Assembly: GCA_016342655.1 (NCBI GenBank)
Contig: JAEINL010000001.1
Location: forward strand, 1-64,000
Reading direction: 5' to 3'
DNA length: 64,000 nt
Source: Sphaerochaeta sp.
GTDB lineage: Bacteria; Spirochaetota; Spirochaetia; Sphaerochaetales; Sphaerochaetaceae
A program made the position numbers and the translations under genes. How positions within the stretch are numbered: position 1 is the first letter of the stretch; the number at the start of each line of letters is the position of its first letter. The notes under the pieces were generated by a model that saw only the letters and a list, made by a program, of their open reading frames with translations, was not told the origin of the DNA and searched no databases. Positions 52,395 to 62,336 of this stretch are shown piece by piece.

Positions 52395-54440
52395 ATGCTC
52401 GATGAAAATATTTCGCAAATTATCATTAAAGACTTGGTCGCATATGCAGCTTTGAAGGGGCATGTCTCAAAAGATGATATCCGCAAAGCATTAGGTGCGG
52501 AAATGGCTACCGAAGAAGCGGTTGATGAGATTTTGCAGACTTTAGGAGAATTGGAGATTCCTGTGACTGAAAGTGACAAGTCCCAAGTCTCCAGTATCTT
52601 CGTTGAAGATCCGACAGATGATGATATAGATACCGACATTGGAGAAGATCCCGATGATGACTTACTTGAAGACTCCCTTGCAGACGAAGAGGACGATGTT
52701 GTCGAGGATGGTGCCATTGATGATTATCCCACCAAGGAGCCTGCCAAGAAAAAGGTAGTTGCCGATGGGGATGATGATGCAGACGACGATGAAGAGGATG
52801 CTGAGGAAGACGAGAGTGATGACTCGATGAAACGTGCCTGGAGTGGCATGAGCACCGACGATGATTCTGCTGGTGGAAACCGCTTTGTAGACATCTCATC
52901 CCTCAACGACCATGATAGCGATACCGAACATGTACGTCACAATACCATTTTGGGCACTGATAAGAGTGATTCCTCAGGGGATGACCCCATACGCCTCTAC
53001 CTTCGTGAGATTGGTAAGGAAAACCTGCTTACCGCAGAACAGGAAGTGGAGCTGAGCAAGAAAATGGAAGACGGGGCCTTGATCATCAAGGAAGTCATCC
53101 AGGAAAGCGGAATCATGATCACGCGTTTCTACGACATCATCAAGACGCTCAATACCAAGATGGAAGGACAGGAAGAGGAGTACAACGCTAAGGAATACAA
53201 GGATCTGATGAGCAATCAGAAGCGTTTTACCCAGTACTACAAGGAACCCCTGAAGGAAGTCCAGGCTGCCTTGAAGAACTACATTGCGAAGAAAGAGCAG
53301 ATGATCAGCAGTGGTGAGGATGTGTTCCATGATGAGAGCTTGGGCAAGAGTCGTCTTATCCTGCTCAAGAAACTTGGGAAGATAGACCTGCAGCCAGAGG
53401 AGATAACCTCCTTTACCCATGACTTTGTCTCTTCTGAGAATAAGATCCGCTCCTACAAGGAGAAGAAGCAGCAGTTGGAGAACAAGCTGCATATCTCCAC
53501 CCCTAAGGAACTGCGCCAGTTGGGCCGTGACCTTGCAACCCAGAGCCGCTGTTCCCTCATAGAAGAGGAACTCCATCTTACCAGCGATACCATCAAGGAC
53601 CTTATCCGGGAGCTTCAGCTTACAGACAAGGACCTGAAGATGATTGAGTACCAGTTTGAGGAGTGTTGTGAGAACATCCTTGTTCACTCGACCAAGATAA
53701 AATACGGGCAAAAGATGATGAAGGATGCGAAGGACCGACTTATTCGGGCCAACTTGCGCCTTGTTGTCTCCATTGCCAAAAAATATACTAACCGTGGCCT
53801 GCACTTCTTTGACTTGGTCCAGGAAGGGAATATCGGCCTTATCAAGGCAGTTGAGAAATTTGAATACCGCAAGGGTTTCAAATTCTCTACCTATGCAACC
53901 TGGTGGATACGACAGGCTATCACCCGTTCCATCAGTGACCAGGCACGGACCATTCGTGTTCCTGTACATATGATAGAACAGATCAACAAGGTTGTGCGGG
54001 AATCCAGGATGCTGATGCAAGCCCTCGGTCGCGAACCCACCGATGAAGAAGTGGCTGAGAAACTTGGATGGAACGAGGCAAAAGTCAAGGCAGTCAAGAA
54101 TGTGGCACGTGAACCCATCAGTCTGGAAACCCCGGTAGGTGAGGAAGAAGACTCTTTGCTTTCCGACTTCATTGAAGACAAGGAAGTTGAGAACCCTGCA
54201 ACCCAGACAGCGTACTCCTTGCTTCAGGAACAGCTGAAGGACGTTCTGGCAACGCTTCCTGCCCGTGAGCAAGAGGTCTTGAAGATGCGCTTCGGCCTTG
54301 AAGACGGTTACTCATTGACACTTGAAGAGGTAGGGTTGTATTTTGAAGTTACCAGAGAGCGTATCAGGCAGATTGAAGCCAAGGCTCTGAGAAGGTTGCG
54401 TCACCCCAAGCGCAGTAGGAAATTGAAGGATTTCATTTGA
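52395..54440 (+). CDS. rpoD: RNA polymerase primary sigma factor RpoD
   Basis: A 681-residue housekeeping sigma factor. Region 1.1 (about 1-60) is followed by a highly acidic, Asp/Glu-rich linker (about 75-152). Region 1.2 starts at [11 protein letters not shown], a non-conserved region follows, and regions 2-4 begin near residue 440: the region 2 core [18 protein letters not shown], the -10 reader [10 protein letters not shown], and the region 4 helix-turn-helix [20 protein letters not shown]. It recognises the TTGACA/TATAAT promoters seen throughout the window. Confidence 0.96.
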   Translation: MLDENISQIIIKDLVAYAALKGHVSKDDIRKALGAEMATEEAVDEILQTLGELEIPVTESDKSQVSSIFVEDPTDDDIDTDIGEDPDDDLLEDSLADEEDDVVEDGAIDDYPTKEPAKKKVVADGDDDADDDEEDAEEDESDDSMKRAWSGMSTDDDSAGGNRFVDISSLNDHDSDTEHVRHNTILGTDKSDSSGDDPIRLYLREIGKENLLTAEQEVELSKKMEDGALIIKEVIQESGIMITRFYDIIKTLNTKMEGQEEEYNAKEYKDLMSNQKRFTQYYKEPLKEVQAALKNYIAKKEQMISSGEDVFHDESLGKSRLILLKKLGKIDLQPEEITSFTHDFVSSENKIRSYKEKKQQLENKLHISTPKELRQLGRDLATQSRCSLIEEELHLTSDTIKDLIRELQLTDKDLKMIEYQFEECCENILVHSTKIKYGQKMMKDAKDRLIRANLRLVVSIAKKYTNRGLHFFDLVQEGNIGLIKAVEKFEYRKGFKFSTYATWWIRQAITRSISDQARTIRVPVHMIEQINKVVRESRMLMQALGREPTDEEVAEKLGWNEAKVKAVKNVAREPISLETPVGEEEDSLLSDFIEDKEVENPATQTAYSLLQEQLKDVLATLPAREQEVLKMRFGLEDGYSLTLEEVGLYFEVTRERIRQIEAKALRRLRHPKRSRKLKDFI

Positions 54441-54456
54441 TATATACCAGGAGAGA

Positions 54457-55278
54457 ATGATGGAAGAAGCAGAAGTTTTCGCAAAACTCAACCAATTGCA
54501 GGAGGATCTTACCGGTAGGTTCTCCCTTGAGGAAGAGATTGTTAAGTTGCCGAGGGATTTGAAAGTCAAGCAGGAGCTGCTGGACAAGATCAACAAGGAA
54601 TATATCGAAGAGAATGATAGGAGTGAACAGGCAAAGAATGATCTGAAAAGCCTTCGTATCCAGTATGAGGACTCTGTCCGGGCTCGAGAGAATTCCGAAA
54701 AGCAGATGGAGCTGATAACCACCCAACGTGAGTTTGAAGCACTGGAGAAAGAGATCAAGGATGCTGCGTCTAAAGAACAGAGTCTCCTGAAGCAGTTGCA
54801 TGCCAAAGAGAAGCAGGTCCATGAGTTTGCGGATAGCCTTACTGAAAAAGAACAGCTGATGAATCTTCAGCAGGGAGAGGTGGACTCCGAATCCAACAAG
54901 ATTGAGGCTATGCTCGCTGAGAAGAAAAAACAGCTTTCCTCTCTGGAAAAGAAGTGTAATTCCTATCTTGGTTCTGATATCACCGAAGATTTGTACAATA
55001 AGTTCGGTAATATCGTAAAGAACAAGAAAGGCAAGGGTATCGTCCCCATTCACGGTCTTGTTTGTCAAGGATGTCATATTGTGCTTCCCGTCCAGTTTGT
55101 CAATGATGTTCGCAGTGAGAAGCAGATCAATTTCTGCCCCTACTGCAGCAGAATCCTCTTCTATGAGGACGTTGAAGGTGGGACTGAGATGTTTGCCAAG
55201 CCAGGAGATACCATTGATTCTGAGGAAGGTGGACTTTCTGATTTTGTTGATAGCAGTGAATTTGACGATTTGCTCTAG
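54457..55278 (+). CDS. Coiled-coil protein with C4 zinc ribbon
   Basis: 273 residues. Residues 1-175 form a long coiled coil of Glu/Lys/Leu-rich heptads. A C-terminal C4 zinc ribbon follows with CQGC (about 203-206) and CPYC (about 226-229), then an acidic tail. This is the DUF164/zf-RING_7 family, whose members have been tied to secretion or RNA binding; the role here is unknown. AGGAGA precedes the ATG, 16 nt after rpoD. Confidence 0.82.
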   Translation: MMEEAEVFAKLNQLQEDLTGRFSLEEEIVKLPRDLKVKQELLDKINKEYIEENDRSEQAKNDLKSLRIQYEDSVRARENSEKQMELITTQREFEALEKEIKDAASKEQSLLKQLHAKEKQVHEFADSLTEKEQLMNLQQGEVDSESNKIEAMLAEKKKQLSSLEKKCNSYLGSDITEDLYNKFGNIVKNKKGKGIVPIHGLVCQGCHIVLPVQFVNDVRSEKQINFCPYCSRILFYEDVEGGTEMFAKPGDTIDSEEGGLSDFVDSSEFDDLL

Positions 55279-55302
55279 GGTTTTTAACCTCTCGGTTGAG
55301 AA

Positions 55303-55329
55303 ATCCCAGTCCTCTTAAGGGGCTGGGAT
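55303..55329 (+). terminator. Hairpin after the zinc-ribbon gene
   Basis: ATCCCAG and CTGGGAT pair over 7 bp, extended by CC/GG, 24 nt after the stop. There is no T-run, so termination at this site is uncertain. Confidence 0.4.
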
Positions 55330-55532
55330 GAATAATTCCGAAAATATTTGTGTTTTCCTTCTGAAAATATTAGGAGTGAGTGGGAGTGTCAGGCACGGCA
55401 TAGTATTGTTGGCGAATAGATCGGCAGCAGGATCCTGAAAGAGCACGTCCAAAGTGAAATACGGGTGAGATTGTCTCTCTCTCTCCTTATTTCAATTTGA
55501 CCGATTTTCTCATTGGTAAAAAGGATAAAACC
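55330..55532. other. Non-coding stretch before the RNA promoter
   Basis: About 200 nt with no open frame of note. An imperfect hairpin (TGAAATA ... TATTTCA, with a CT-rich loop) lies near 55456-55498. Nothing else is recognised. Confidence 0.45.
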
Positions 55533-55561
55533 TTGACAAAATCTTGGTCGACCCATATAGT
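55533..55561 (+). promoter_or_regulatory. Strong promoter upstream of rnpB region
   Basis: A perfect TTGACA (55533-55538), a 17-bp spacer and TATAGT (55556-55561). The expected start is near 55568. No open frame follows, so it should make a non-coding RNA, possibly a precursor that includes rnpB. Confidence 0.7.
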
Positions 55562-55567
55562 TCAGTT

Positions 55568-55785
55568 AGATTTATCCATCATGATGTGGAAGGAGTTCGG
55601 AGGTCGCTAAGGCGCCTTCTTGTGATGAGAATGCAGGAAAAAACTTACGTAAAGTAGGTTTGAATATGTTAGGGCTGGGCAAGCCCTCTAAGCTTGTGGA
55701 GAAGGTGTCAGTCATAGAAACTTCGGTTCCTACGCAGTCTTTTGTGAAGCAAGAAGTCCATCGGTCTTAAGCAGATGGGTATGTC
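55568..55785 (+). ncRNA. Candidate structured RNA upstream of rnpB
   Basis: About 218 nt between a strong promoter and RNase P RNA. The ends pair (TATCCATC near the 5' end with GATGGGTA at 55774-55781). Inside, AGGGCT/AGCCCT forms a hairpin (about 55670-55686), and a UUCG-capped stem lies near 55715-55732. It does not carry the signature sequences of tmRNA or SRP RNA, and a 6S assignment cannot be made. It may be an independent RNA or a 5' leader of the rnpB precursor. Confidence 0.45.
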
Positions 55786-55787
55786 AC

Positions 55788-56118
55788 GGTAAGCTAGATG
55801 ATCGCGGGCGGCCGCAAGGCCGCTTGAGGAAAGTCCGGGCTCCATAGGACATGATGCCGGGTAACACCCGGGAGCGGTAACGCTATAGAGAGCGCCACAG
55901 AAAATATACCGCCGGTTTACCGGTAAGGGTGAAATGGTGGGGTAAGAGCCCACCGCATCTCTGGTAACAGCGATGGCAGGGCAAGCCTCGTCAGGAGCAA
56001 GACCAAGCAGCAGGTAGGGCGGTCCGTCTTTTGCCTGCGGGTAGGTTGCTAGAACCTATTGGTAACAATAGGTGTAGATAGATGATCATCAGAAACAGAA
56101 CCCGGCTTATTGCTTACC
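55788..56118 (+). ncRNA. rnpB: RNase P RNA (class A)
   Basis: About 331 nt. The 5' part has the conserved GAGGAAAGTCCGGGC and the 3' part has ACAGAACCCGGCTTAT, which form P4 and flanking elements. The P1 helix pairs GGTAAGC (55788-55794) with GCTTACC (56112-56118), and TTTTTT follows as part of the terminator. It matures tRNA 5' ends. No strong promoter lies immediately upstream, so the promoter at 55533 may serve it. Confidence 0.95.
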
Positions 56119-56124
56119 TTTTTT
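56112..56124 (+). terminator. rnpB 3' end and T-run
   Basis: The 3' strand of P1 (GCTTACC) is followed by six T residues (56119-56124), which probably end the transcript. Confidence 0.55.
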
Positions 56125-56148
56125 ATGATACTTGAGGGAGAATAGCGT

Positions 56149-56928
56149 ATGCAAAGAAAACATATTCTTGCGTATTTGCTCTTCTCCCTTTTTCTTTTTT
56201 TTCTGCTCTCTTCTTGTTTTCTATCCTCTTCTGGAGATGGTAGTAGGCTTGCCTCTGAAGCTAAGTATGGGGAATTAGAGAGGAAGACAGCCTTGATGCT
56301 CTCTAAGCGAATCGAAGCTGAGCCTCTCTACTATCGAGGTGTTGCCTTGCAACAGCTTGATAGGAAAGAGGATGCCTACCATGTGCTCAAGCTCTACTTC
56401 GCCATTGCAAAAGGAGATGATGACCATCTGGTAGAGGCCCATCGCCTGATGTGTTTGCTGTCCTTGGATGCGAATACCCCCTTGTCAGGGATATCGAGTG
56501 GCCGTTGGTTGGAAGAGCGTATGGTATTGGAAGAGCGTGAAACTCGAGCATACTATCAGGCTCTTCTGATGATTGGCGACAGCAGAGAGGCTGCTAGGAT
56601 ATTTGAGCTCTATCTGAAGGATACGATCGAACCCTATGCCTATGCACAGATGGTACTAGGCACCCTACCTGATAGGGAAAAGCTCCAAAAGGCTTTTGTC
56701 CCCCTTTCCCCACTGCAGCAGCTTACGTTGCTACAAAGTGTCGCTTCTGATACTCTTGATCAAGAGAGAGCGACCCTTTTGCTCTCTCTTGCAATCCCTT
56801 TGGAACAGGCGTTCGAAGGCAGGGCAGAACTTGTTCAGGTATACAGCTTGCTACAGGCTCTGTACGGCTATGCAGACGTAAGGGTCCAGCAAAGGAAGTA
56901 CAGTACGCTTGCACAGAATTTTTTATAA
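56149..56928 (+). CDS. Lipoprotein with TPR-like repeats
   Basis: 259 residues. A signal peptide ending in the lipobox LLSSC (Cys at about 23) marks a lipoprotein. The mature part is helical, with TPR-like pairs such as AEPLYYRGVALQQLDRKEDA. It probably mediates protein contacts in the envelope. GGGAG precedes the ATG. The next gene starts 10 nt after its stop, on the same strand. Confidence 0.75.
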   Translation: MQRKHILAYLLFSLFLFFLLSSCFLSSSGDGSRLASEAKYGELERKTALMLSKRIEAEPLYYRGVALQQLDRKEDAYHVLKLYFAIAKGDDDHLVEAHRLMCLLSLDANTPLSGISSGRWLEERMVLEERETRAYYQALLMIGDSREAARIFELYLKDTIEPYAYAQMVLGTLPDREKLQKAFVPLSPLQQLTLLQSVASDTLDQERATLLLSLAIPLEQAFEGRAELVQVYSLLQALYGYADVRVQQRKYSTLAQNFL

Positions 56929-56938
56929 GAAGGTACTC

Positions 56939-59434
56939 ATGAATGCATTTGAAATGATCAAGGATGATCTTTTACTGATACAGAACCCCTCACGCTACAC
57001 AGGTGGAGAGTTCCATTATGGAGAGAAGGACTACAGCAAGGTAACATTTCATACCGCCATGTGCTTTCCCGATCTCTACGAGATTGGGATGAGCAACAAT
57101 GCAGTAAGGATTCTCTATGACATTCTCAACAGGATGGAAGAGGTCTACTGTGATCTGGTATTCTCAGTTGCCCATGATTTTGAGGCTCTTCTCAGAAGAC
57201 GTGAGGTCCCGCTCTATACCCTGGACAAGTACATACCCTTGAACGAGCTCGACCTGCTGAACATTTCCATCGGGTATGAGATGTGTGCGACAAACATCCT
57301 GCAGGTACTCGAACTTGGCGGTCTCTCCTTACATACCTCCGATCGGAAGGAAACTGATCCCATTGTCATCTGTGGCGGACCGGCTGCCACCAATCCCCTT
57401 CCGTTTTCTCCCTTTGTCGATTTTGTCTATATCGGAGAGGCTGAGGGCGGGCTGCAAGAGCTGGTAGGGATGATGCTGTCCGGCAAGAAGAAGGGCTTTA
57501 CACGAACTGCACAGATAGAGGCTCTGAAGAGTATCGACGCGCTCTGGTATCCTGGCAAGACAAAGGCAATACGTGCTGTGGATACCACCTTTGCAAGTAT
57601 TGAGGACCATACATACAGGCATTACGTTGTTCCCAATTTTAAGGTTACCCAGGACAATGGGGTGGTTGAAATCATGCGTGGTTGTCCAAACAGCTGTCGT
57701 TTCTGCCATGCCGGTCAATTCTACAAGCCCTACAGACAGAAGCAATATGATACCATTCGCGCCCAGGTGGCGCAGAATGTCTATGACTTCGGTTTCAGGG
57801 AGGTCACGCTCTCCTCTTTGTCCAGTGGTGACCACCCATACATCAAGGAGATCATAGAAAACCTTCACTCTGAGTTTGGAGCAGACCATGTCTCCTTCTC
57901 ACTTCCTAGCCTCAAGGTGGATACGTTTGCCTTGGGAATCCTCGAACAGCTTTCTGAAGTTCGTAAAAGCGGACTTACCTTCGCTATCGAGACCCCTGTG
58001 GAAAGCTGGCAGCTGGCTATGAATAAGCTGGTTCCTCTGGAGCAGGTCATTGCAATTGCTAGGGAAGCCAAGGGTAGGGGATGGAAGCTGGCAAAATTCT
58101 ACTTCATGATAGGCTTACCTTTTGTTGATAGGGAGCGTGAGAACCAAGCGATAGTTGATTATCTGGGACAGGTCTATGATGCAAGTCATATCAACATGAA
58201 CATCAATATTGGTACCTTCATTCCCAAACCTCATACCCCCTTCCAGTGGGCACAACAGCTTACACCCCAACAGTCATATGAGCAGCTATCATCGCTTAAG
58301 CGCAGCATCCAAGAGAGGATACGCGGGTGTAAGGTAAGTTATCATGAGCCGAATATCAGCTATCTGGAAGGTCTCATCAGCCGTGGGGACGAGCGCTATG
58401 CTTCTGTCATAGAGAGTGCCTACAAAAAGGGATGTCGACTTGATGCGTGGGATGAACATCTCCAGTCTGAACTGTGGATGCAAGCGATTGCAGAAGCTGA
58501 TTATGACCCCTCTGAGTCAATCTTCAAGCCCCTGTCCACTGTAGAGGCCCTGCCTTGGGACTCCGTTTCCATGCGTGTCAGCAAGAAGTTCCTGAAACAG
58601 GAGTTTGAGCAGGCTAGGAATCTCTTGCTCACCGAACGTTGTCTGCCTGAGTGTGACCATCTCTGTGGTGTCTGCAACAAGCAGATCGAGGTAACTGATA
58701 CAAAGCATGAGGATACCGTTTTAGAGGAGCTTAAGGAAACCCAGCAAAAACTTCCTCCTAGGGTCCTTCCTGTCTATCAGAGCAAGCAGGTCCTCATAAC
58801 GTATAAGCGGACCGGCAGGTCCCTCTTCATCAGCCATATCAATGCGATGCGCAATTTTGAGATGTCATTCCAGCGTAGTGGTCTGAACCTGCAGTTTACC
58901 CAAGGGTACAACCCCAAACCCAGGCTTGAGTTTGTGAACCCCCTTTCCTTGGGAGTAAGCGGGGACAATGAGGTACTGCTTGCAGAGTTGATGATCCCCC
59001 AAGATATGGATGAGGATGTTGTCAAGGAAACCCTGCAGAAGAGCCTGAATGAGGGGTATACCCTCAAGAAAGTGCTCTTTATGGACCTGGGCAAGAAACA
59101 CACCCTCGCCAAGTTCATCAAGGGAAGCATCTACCTTATCAACACCGAGAAAAGCCCGGAGTATGAGAAGGTCCTGCGTTCCTACCTTGGCAGCCCTAGT
59201 GACGATCTCTTGGTAAATCAGAAAGGTGAATATCTCTATGAGGTACGGGTTGCTGGTGAAAAGAATATGGTCAAGACGGTATTCGGAACCGAGGTGGACA
59301 AGTTTACCATTGCATCACAGCTTACTATCCGCCGTACAAGCATCTGTGCAGGTACCTGGGATGAGGACTACATTGAGTTCTTCACCAGGCTGACAGATGA
59401 GTATCAACAGAAGCTTGCCGATGGTGCAAAGTAG
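56939..59434 (+). CDS. Radical SAM protein fused to DUF2344 (TIGR03960/TIGR03936 type)
   Basis: 831 residues. A B12-binding-like N-terminal domain precedes a radical SAM core whose cluster motif CPNSCRFCHAG lies near residue 249. A Cys-rich segment (CLPECDHLCGVC, about 563-574) links to the C-terminal DUF2344 domain (TGRSLFISHINAMRNFE, then FTQGYNPKPRLEF). Such proteins are widespread and often near ribonuclease genes; the substrate is unknown, with tRNA or rRNA modification suspected. The ATG at 56939 follows AAGG; the frame opens earlier, inside the previous gene. Confidence 0.88.
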   Translation: MNAFEMIKDDLLLIQNPSRYTGGEFHYGEKDYSKVTFHTAMCFPDLYEIGMSNNAVRILYDILNRMEEVYCDLVFSVAHDFEALLRRREVPLYTLDKYIPLNELDLLNISIGYEMCATNILQVLELGGLSLHTSDRKETDPIVICGGPAATNPLPFSPFVDFVYIGEAEGGLQELVGMMLSGKKKGFTRTAQIEALKSIDALWYPGKTKAIRAVDTTFASIEDHTYRHYVVPNFKVTQDNGVVEIMRGCPNSCRFCHAGQFYKPYRQKQYDTIRAQVAQNVYDFGFREVTLSSLSSGDHPYIKEIIENLHSEFGADHVSFSLPSLKVDTFALGILEQLSEVRKSGLTFAIETPVESWQLAMNKLVPLEQVIAIAREAKGRGWKLAKFYFMIGLPFVDRERENQAIVDYLGQVYDASHINMNINIGTFIPKPHTPFQWAQQLTPQQSYEQLSSLKRSIQERIRGCKVSYHEPNISYLEGLISRGDERYASVIESAYKKGCRLDAWDEHLQSELWMQAIAEADYDPSESIFKPLSTVEALPWDSVSMRVSKKFLKQEFEQARNLLLTERCLPECDHLCGVCNKQIEVTDTKHEDTVLEELKETQQKLPPRVLPVYQSKQVLITYKRTGRSLFISHINAMRNFEMSFQRSGLNLQFTQGYNPKPRLEFVNPLSLGVSGDNEVLLAELMIPQDMDEDVVKETLQKSLNEGYTLKKVLFMDLGKKHTLAKFIKGSIYLINTEKSPEYEKVLRSYLGSPSDDLLVNQKGEYLYEVRVAGEKNMVKTVFGTEVDKFTIASQLTIRRTSICAGTWDEDYIEFFTRLTDEYQQKLADGAK

Positions 59435-59461
59435 GGCAAGTTCATACATGTGTTTTTACAT

Positions 59462-59498
59462 ACAGAAAGGCCTCTGCTAGATGCAGAGGCCTTTCTGT
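59462..59498. terminator. Bidirectional terminator between convergent genes
   Basis: Perfect 16-bp arms (59462-59477 and 59483-59498) enclose a 5-nt loop, between the radical SAM gene and the oligopeptide transporter. There is no separate T-run beyond the arms. Confidence 0.75.
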
Positions 59499-59527
59499 AG
59501 TGATGTAAAAGGTTTTGCGTATATACC

Positions 59528-61516
59528 CTACATCTCAGGCTTTGCAATATGGCAGTTGTAGTAGTGCGTATCACTGAACCGTACCATAGGGGGATACTGG
59601 TCTTCACAGATTTTACCTACCTGCTTATGGCACCTTCCTGCAAAAGGACAACCCTTGGGTTTCTTTGCAGGATTAGGAAGACCTCCTTCCAGGCGAATGG
59701 GATCCTTTTGCTTGGTGGGGTCAACTTCAGGCATAGCAGAGAGCAGAGCCTCAGTATATGGATGGAAAGGCTTGCCCATGACTTCATCACGTTTGCCATA
59801 CTCACAGATCTTTCCTGCATACATCACCATGATCGTATCACTGAGATAGTTGATAACATTCAGGTCATGGGAGATGAAGAGGTAGGTGACATCGCTGTCA
59901 TGCTGCAGGTCATTGAGCAGATTCAAAACCGATGCCTGTACTGAAACATCCAAGGCACTGGTAGGTTCGTCGCACACAATCATTTTGGGAGAGATCGAGA
60001 GAGCTCTGGCGATGGCTACCCGCTGTTGTTCGCCACCGGATAGCTGGTTAGGCTTCTTTGTCAGATACTCGCCTCCCAGGTCAACCTTGTGCAACATGGA
60101 GATTATCTTTTTTCTGCGCTCTTCCTTCGAATGCATGTGCAGAAGCCGTTGCATAGGACGCCCTATGATCTGTTCCACAGTATGCGAAGGATTGAGGCTC
60201 CGCCCTGGGTTCTGGAAAATAAGCTGTATATCCTTAAGTGTTTCAGCTTTCCGATGATTCCAACCTTGGGTTATATCCCCGCCATCAAAGGTAATAGTAC
60301 CCTTTGTTGGCTTATAGAGGCCTGCAACCATATGACCGGTTGTGGATTTTCCACATCCTGACTCACCTACAATACCCATGACAGTTCCGCTTTTGACATC
60401 CACATCAATACCATTGACTGCGTAAATCTTGCGCCTGGTTCCATATATCTTATGCAGTTCTGAAAGCTCCAGGATCGTCTTAGATTCCTTGGGTGCCACT
60501 TCACGTACCCTAGGCTGTCGCTTCTTCTTGATGGTTTCCTCTATGTCCTCAGCATATGCACGATCACAGGCTGCACTATGGCTCTCTTCAATGATCCGTA
60601 TTCCGTACGTGGCTTCACACGTATCATTTCGCGCATCACAGCGATCGGCATAGGGGCAACCGCCCTCTACGATACCACGACGGCGTACATAGCCTTTGAT
60701 GGTGTTGAGCTTGGTATTCTCCTTGACTACTCCACCACGAGGCATGCAGTTGATCAAGGCTCGGGTATAGGGGTGGGAAGGGTGTTCGAATATCATGGCC
60801 TTAGGACCCTGTTCGACCACCTCCCCGTTATACATGACCACTATCTGTTCCGATACCTTGTTGATGACACCCATATCATGGGAGATATAGATGAGGGACA
60901 TGTTCAGCTTGTCCTTGAGATCCTTTATCGACTCTAGTATTACAGCCTCTGTAGTTACGTCCAAGGCTGTAGTAGGTTCGTCAAGGATCATAATGTCAGG
61001 CTTGCACAGGATAGCCATGGCAATACAGATACGCTGCTGGATACCACCGCTGATCTGATGGGGGTACCGTCTGGCAGTTCCCTTTGGATCGCCGATGTTC
61101 ATCAGTTCCAGAGCAGCAAGCGAAGCTTTCCTGGCATCCTTTTTGTTCAGCTTCTGGTGCATCATGCCCACCTCATCGAGTTGGAACCCGATGGTGAGGG
61201 CAGGGTTGAGGCTGGTTGAGGGATTCTGGAAGACCATGGCGATACGGTTTCCACGTATCTTGTCCATTTCAGACTCCGTATTCTCCGTAAGGTCCTTGCC
61301 GTTGAAGATGATCTTTCCATCCATCTCTGCATTAGTGGCGAGATAGCGCATTATAGAGAATGCAAGGGTAGACTTACCACACCCTGATTCTCCAATTATG
61401 CCGATGGACTCATTCCTGCCCAAGGAGAGTGATACATCACGCACCGCAGAGAATTTACCGTCGAAGGTATTGAATTGGACATTCAGATGTTGAATATCAA
61501 GTATTTTATCGTTCAT
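59528..61516 (-). CDS. Oligopeptide ABC transporter, fused dual ATPase (DppD-DppF type)
   Basis: 662 residues carrying two complete ATPase modules that are usually separate proteins. Each has Walker [10 protein letters not shown] (about 39-47 and 388-396), an ABC signature ([12 protein letters not shown] in the first, [12 protein letters not shown] in the second) and a DEPT(T/S)ALDV Walker B. Each ends with the Cys-containing region typical of oligopeptide ATPases ([23 protein letters not shown]). It powers import by the permeases encoded upstream. Its start overlaps the preceding permease gene by 11 nt. Confidence 0.92.
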   Translation of the reverse strand: MNDKILDIQHLNVQFNTFDGKFSAVRDVSLSLGRNESIGIIGESGCGKSTLAFSIMRYLATNAEMDGKIIFNGKDLTENTESEMDKIRGNRIAMVFQNPSTSLNPALTIGFQLDEVGMMHQKLNKKDARKASLAALELMNIGDPKGTARRYPHQISGGIQQRICIAMAILCKPDIMILDEPTTALDVTTEAVILESIKDLKDKLNMSLIYISHDMGVINKVSEQIVVMYNGEVVEQGPKAMIFEHPSHPYTRALINCMPRGGVVKENTKLNTIKGYVRRRGIVEGGCPYADRCDARNDTCEATYGIRIIEESHSAACDRAYAEDIEETIKKKRQPRVREVAPKESKTILELSELHKIYGTRRKIYAVNGIDVDVKSGTVMGIVGESGCGKSTTGHMVAGLYKPTKGTITFDGGDITQGWNHRKAETLKDIQLIFQNPGRSLNPSHTVEQIIGRPMQRLLHMHSKEERRKKIISMLHKVDLGGEYLTKKPNQLSGGEQQRVAIARALSISPKMIVCDEPTSALDVSVQASVLNLLNDLQHDSDVTYLFISHDLNVINYLSDTIMVMYAGKICEYGKRDEVMGKPFHPYTEALLSAMPEVDPTKQKDPIRLEGGLPNPAKKPKGCPFAGRCHKQVGKICEDQYPPMVRFSDTHYYNCHIAKPEM

Positions 61517-62336
61517 GAATTAGTACCTTGCTGACAAAGTCAGAGAAAATCGAGATAGCTATGACCAGGGAGGCGATAGCAAGGGCGGGAAAGAGAACAG
61601 CCCAAGGAGCCTGTGAGATGATAGGCTTGTTTTCGATGACCATCATTCCCCAGTCTGGGGTAGGGGGTTGTAAGCCCACTCCCAAGAAACCCAAGGATGC
61701 GACCATCATGATGGAGTAGGCAAACCGTGCGGTTGCCTCTACTATGATTGGTCCAGTGGTGTTGGGAAGGATCTCAACAAACATGATATAGAGGTGGCTT
61801 TCTCCTCTGATCCTTGCAGCCGAAACATATTCCTGGCTCTTTTCAGTCAACAAGACACCTCGGGATACCCTTGCTGTTGCAGGGATGAAGGCGATTGAGA
61901 CGATAAGGGAAAGTGAAAAGATGCTCGAGTCACCTAAGATTCCCAATACCACCATGGAAAGTACCAAGGGAGGTATCGCCATGAGAATGTCCATAGCTCG
62001 CAAGAAGGTAGCATCAACTTTTCCAGAAAAGTATCCAGCGATAAAACCTAGAAGCACACCCAATACTGTTGAGACAATGGAGGTCATGAGGGCAACAGTA
62101 AGGATTGACCTGCTTCCATATACAATTCTCGATAGGATATCACGACCCATGCTGTCGGTGCCCAACAGGTGTCCAGCTTTACCAGGGGCTGTCATCTGAT
62201 TAGCAGAATCCATGGCTGTATGCGTATGACTCACAATAAGCGGGCCAAAAATTGCTATACCTATCCATAGGACTAAAATTGTAATCCCTATAATTGCAAG
62301 GGGGTTTTTTTTCAATTGAAACATAAAGTATTTCAT
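61506..62336 (-). CDS. Oligopeptide ABC transporter permease, DppC type
   Basis: About 276 residues with five to six membrane helices and the family 5 permease motif near DILMAIPPLVLSMVV. The N-terminal helix (about 11-35) is followed by a DSMGRDILSR segment. The start at 62336 overlaps the DppB stop as TAATG; the longer frame to 62441 runs over the DppB gene. It pairs with the DppB-type protein to import oligopeptides or related solutes. Confidence 0.9.
   Translation of the reverse strand: MKYFMFQLKKNPLAIIGITILVLWIGIAIFGPLIVSHTHTAMDSANQMTAPGKAGHLLGTDSMGRDILSRIVYGSRSILTVALMTSIVSTVLGVLLGFIAGYFSGKVDATFLRAMDILMAIPPLVLSMVVLGILGDSSIFSLSLIVSIAFIPATARVSRGVLLTEKSQEYVSAARIRGESHLYIMFVEILPNTTGPIIVEATARFAYSIMMVASLGFLGVGLQPPTPDWGMMVIENKPIISQAPWAVLFPALAIASLVIAISIFSDFVSKVLIHER

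Noticed and set aside
52974-54272. 432-codon open frame opposite rpoD
   Set aside because: Antisense to conserved sigma regions; it reflects codon bias of the sense gene.
55568-55785. Naming the candidate RNA as 6S RNA, tmRNA or SRP RNA
   Set aside because: The signature sequences of tmRNA and SRP RNA are absent, and a 6S-like single long hairpin with a central bubble could not be drawn with confidence.
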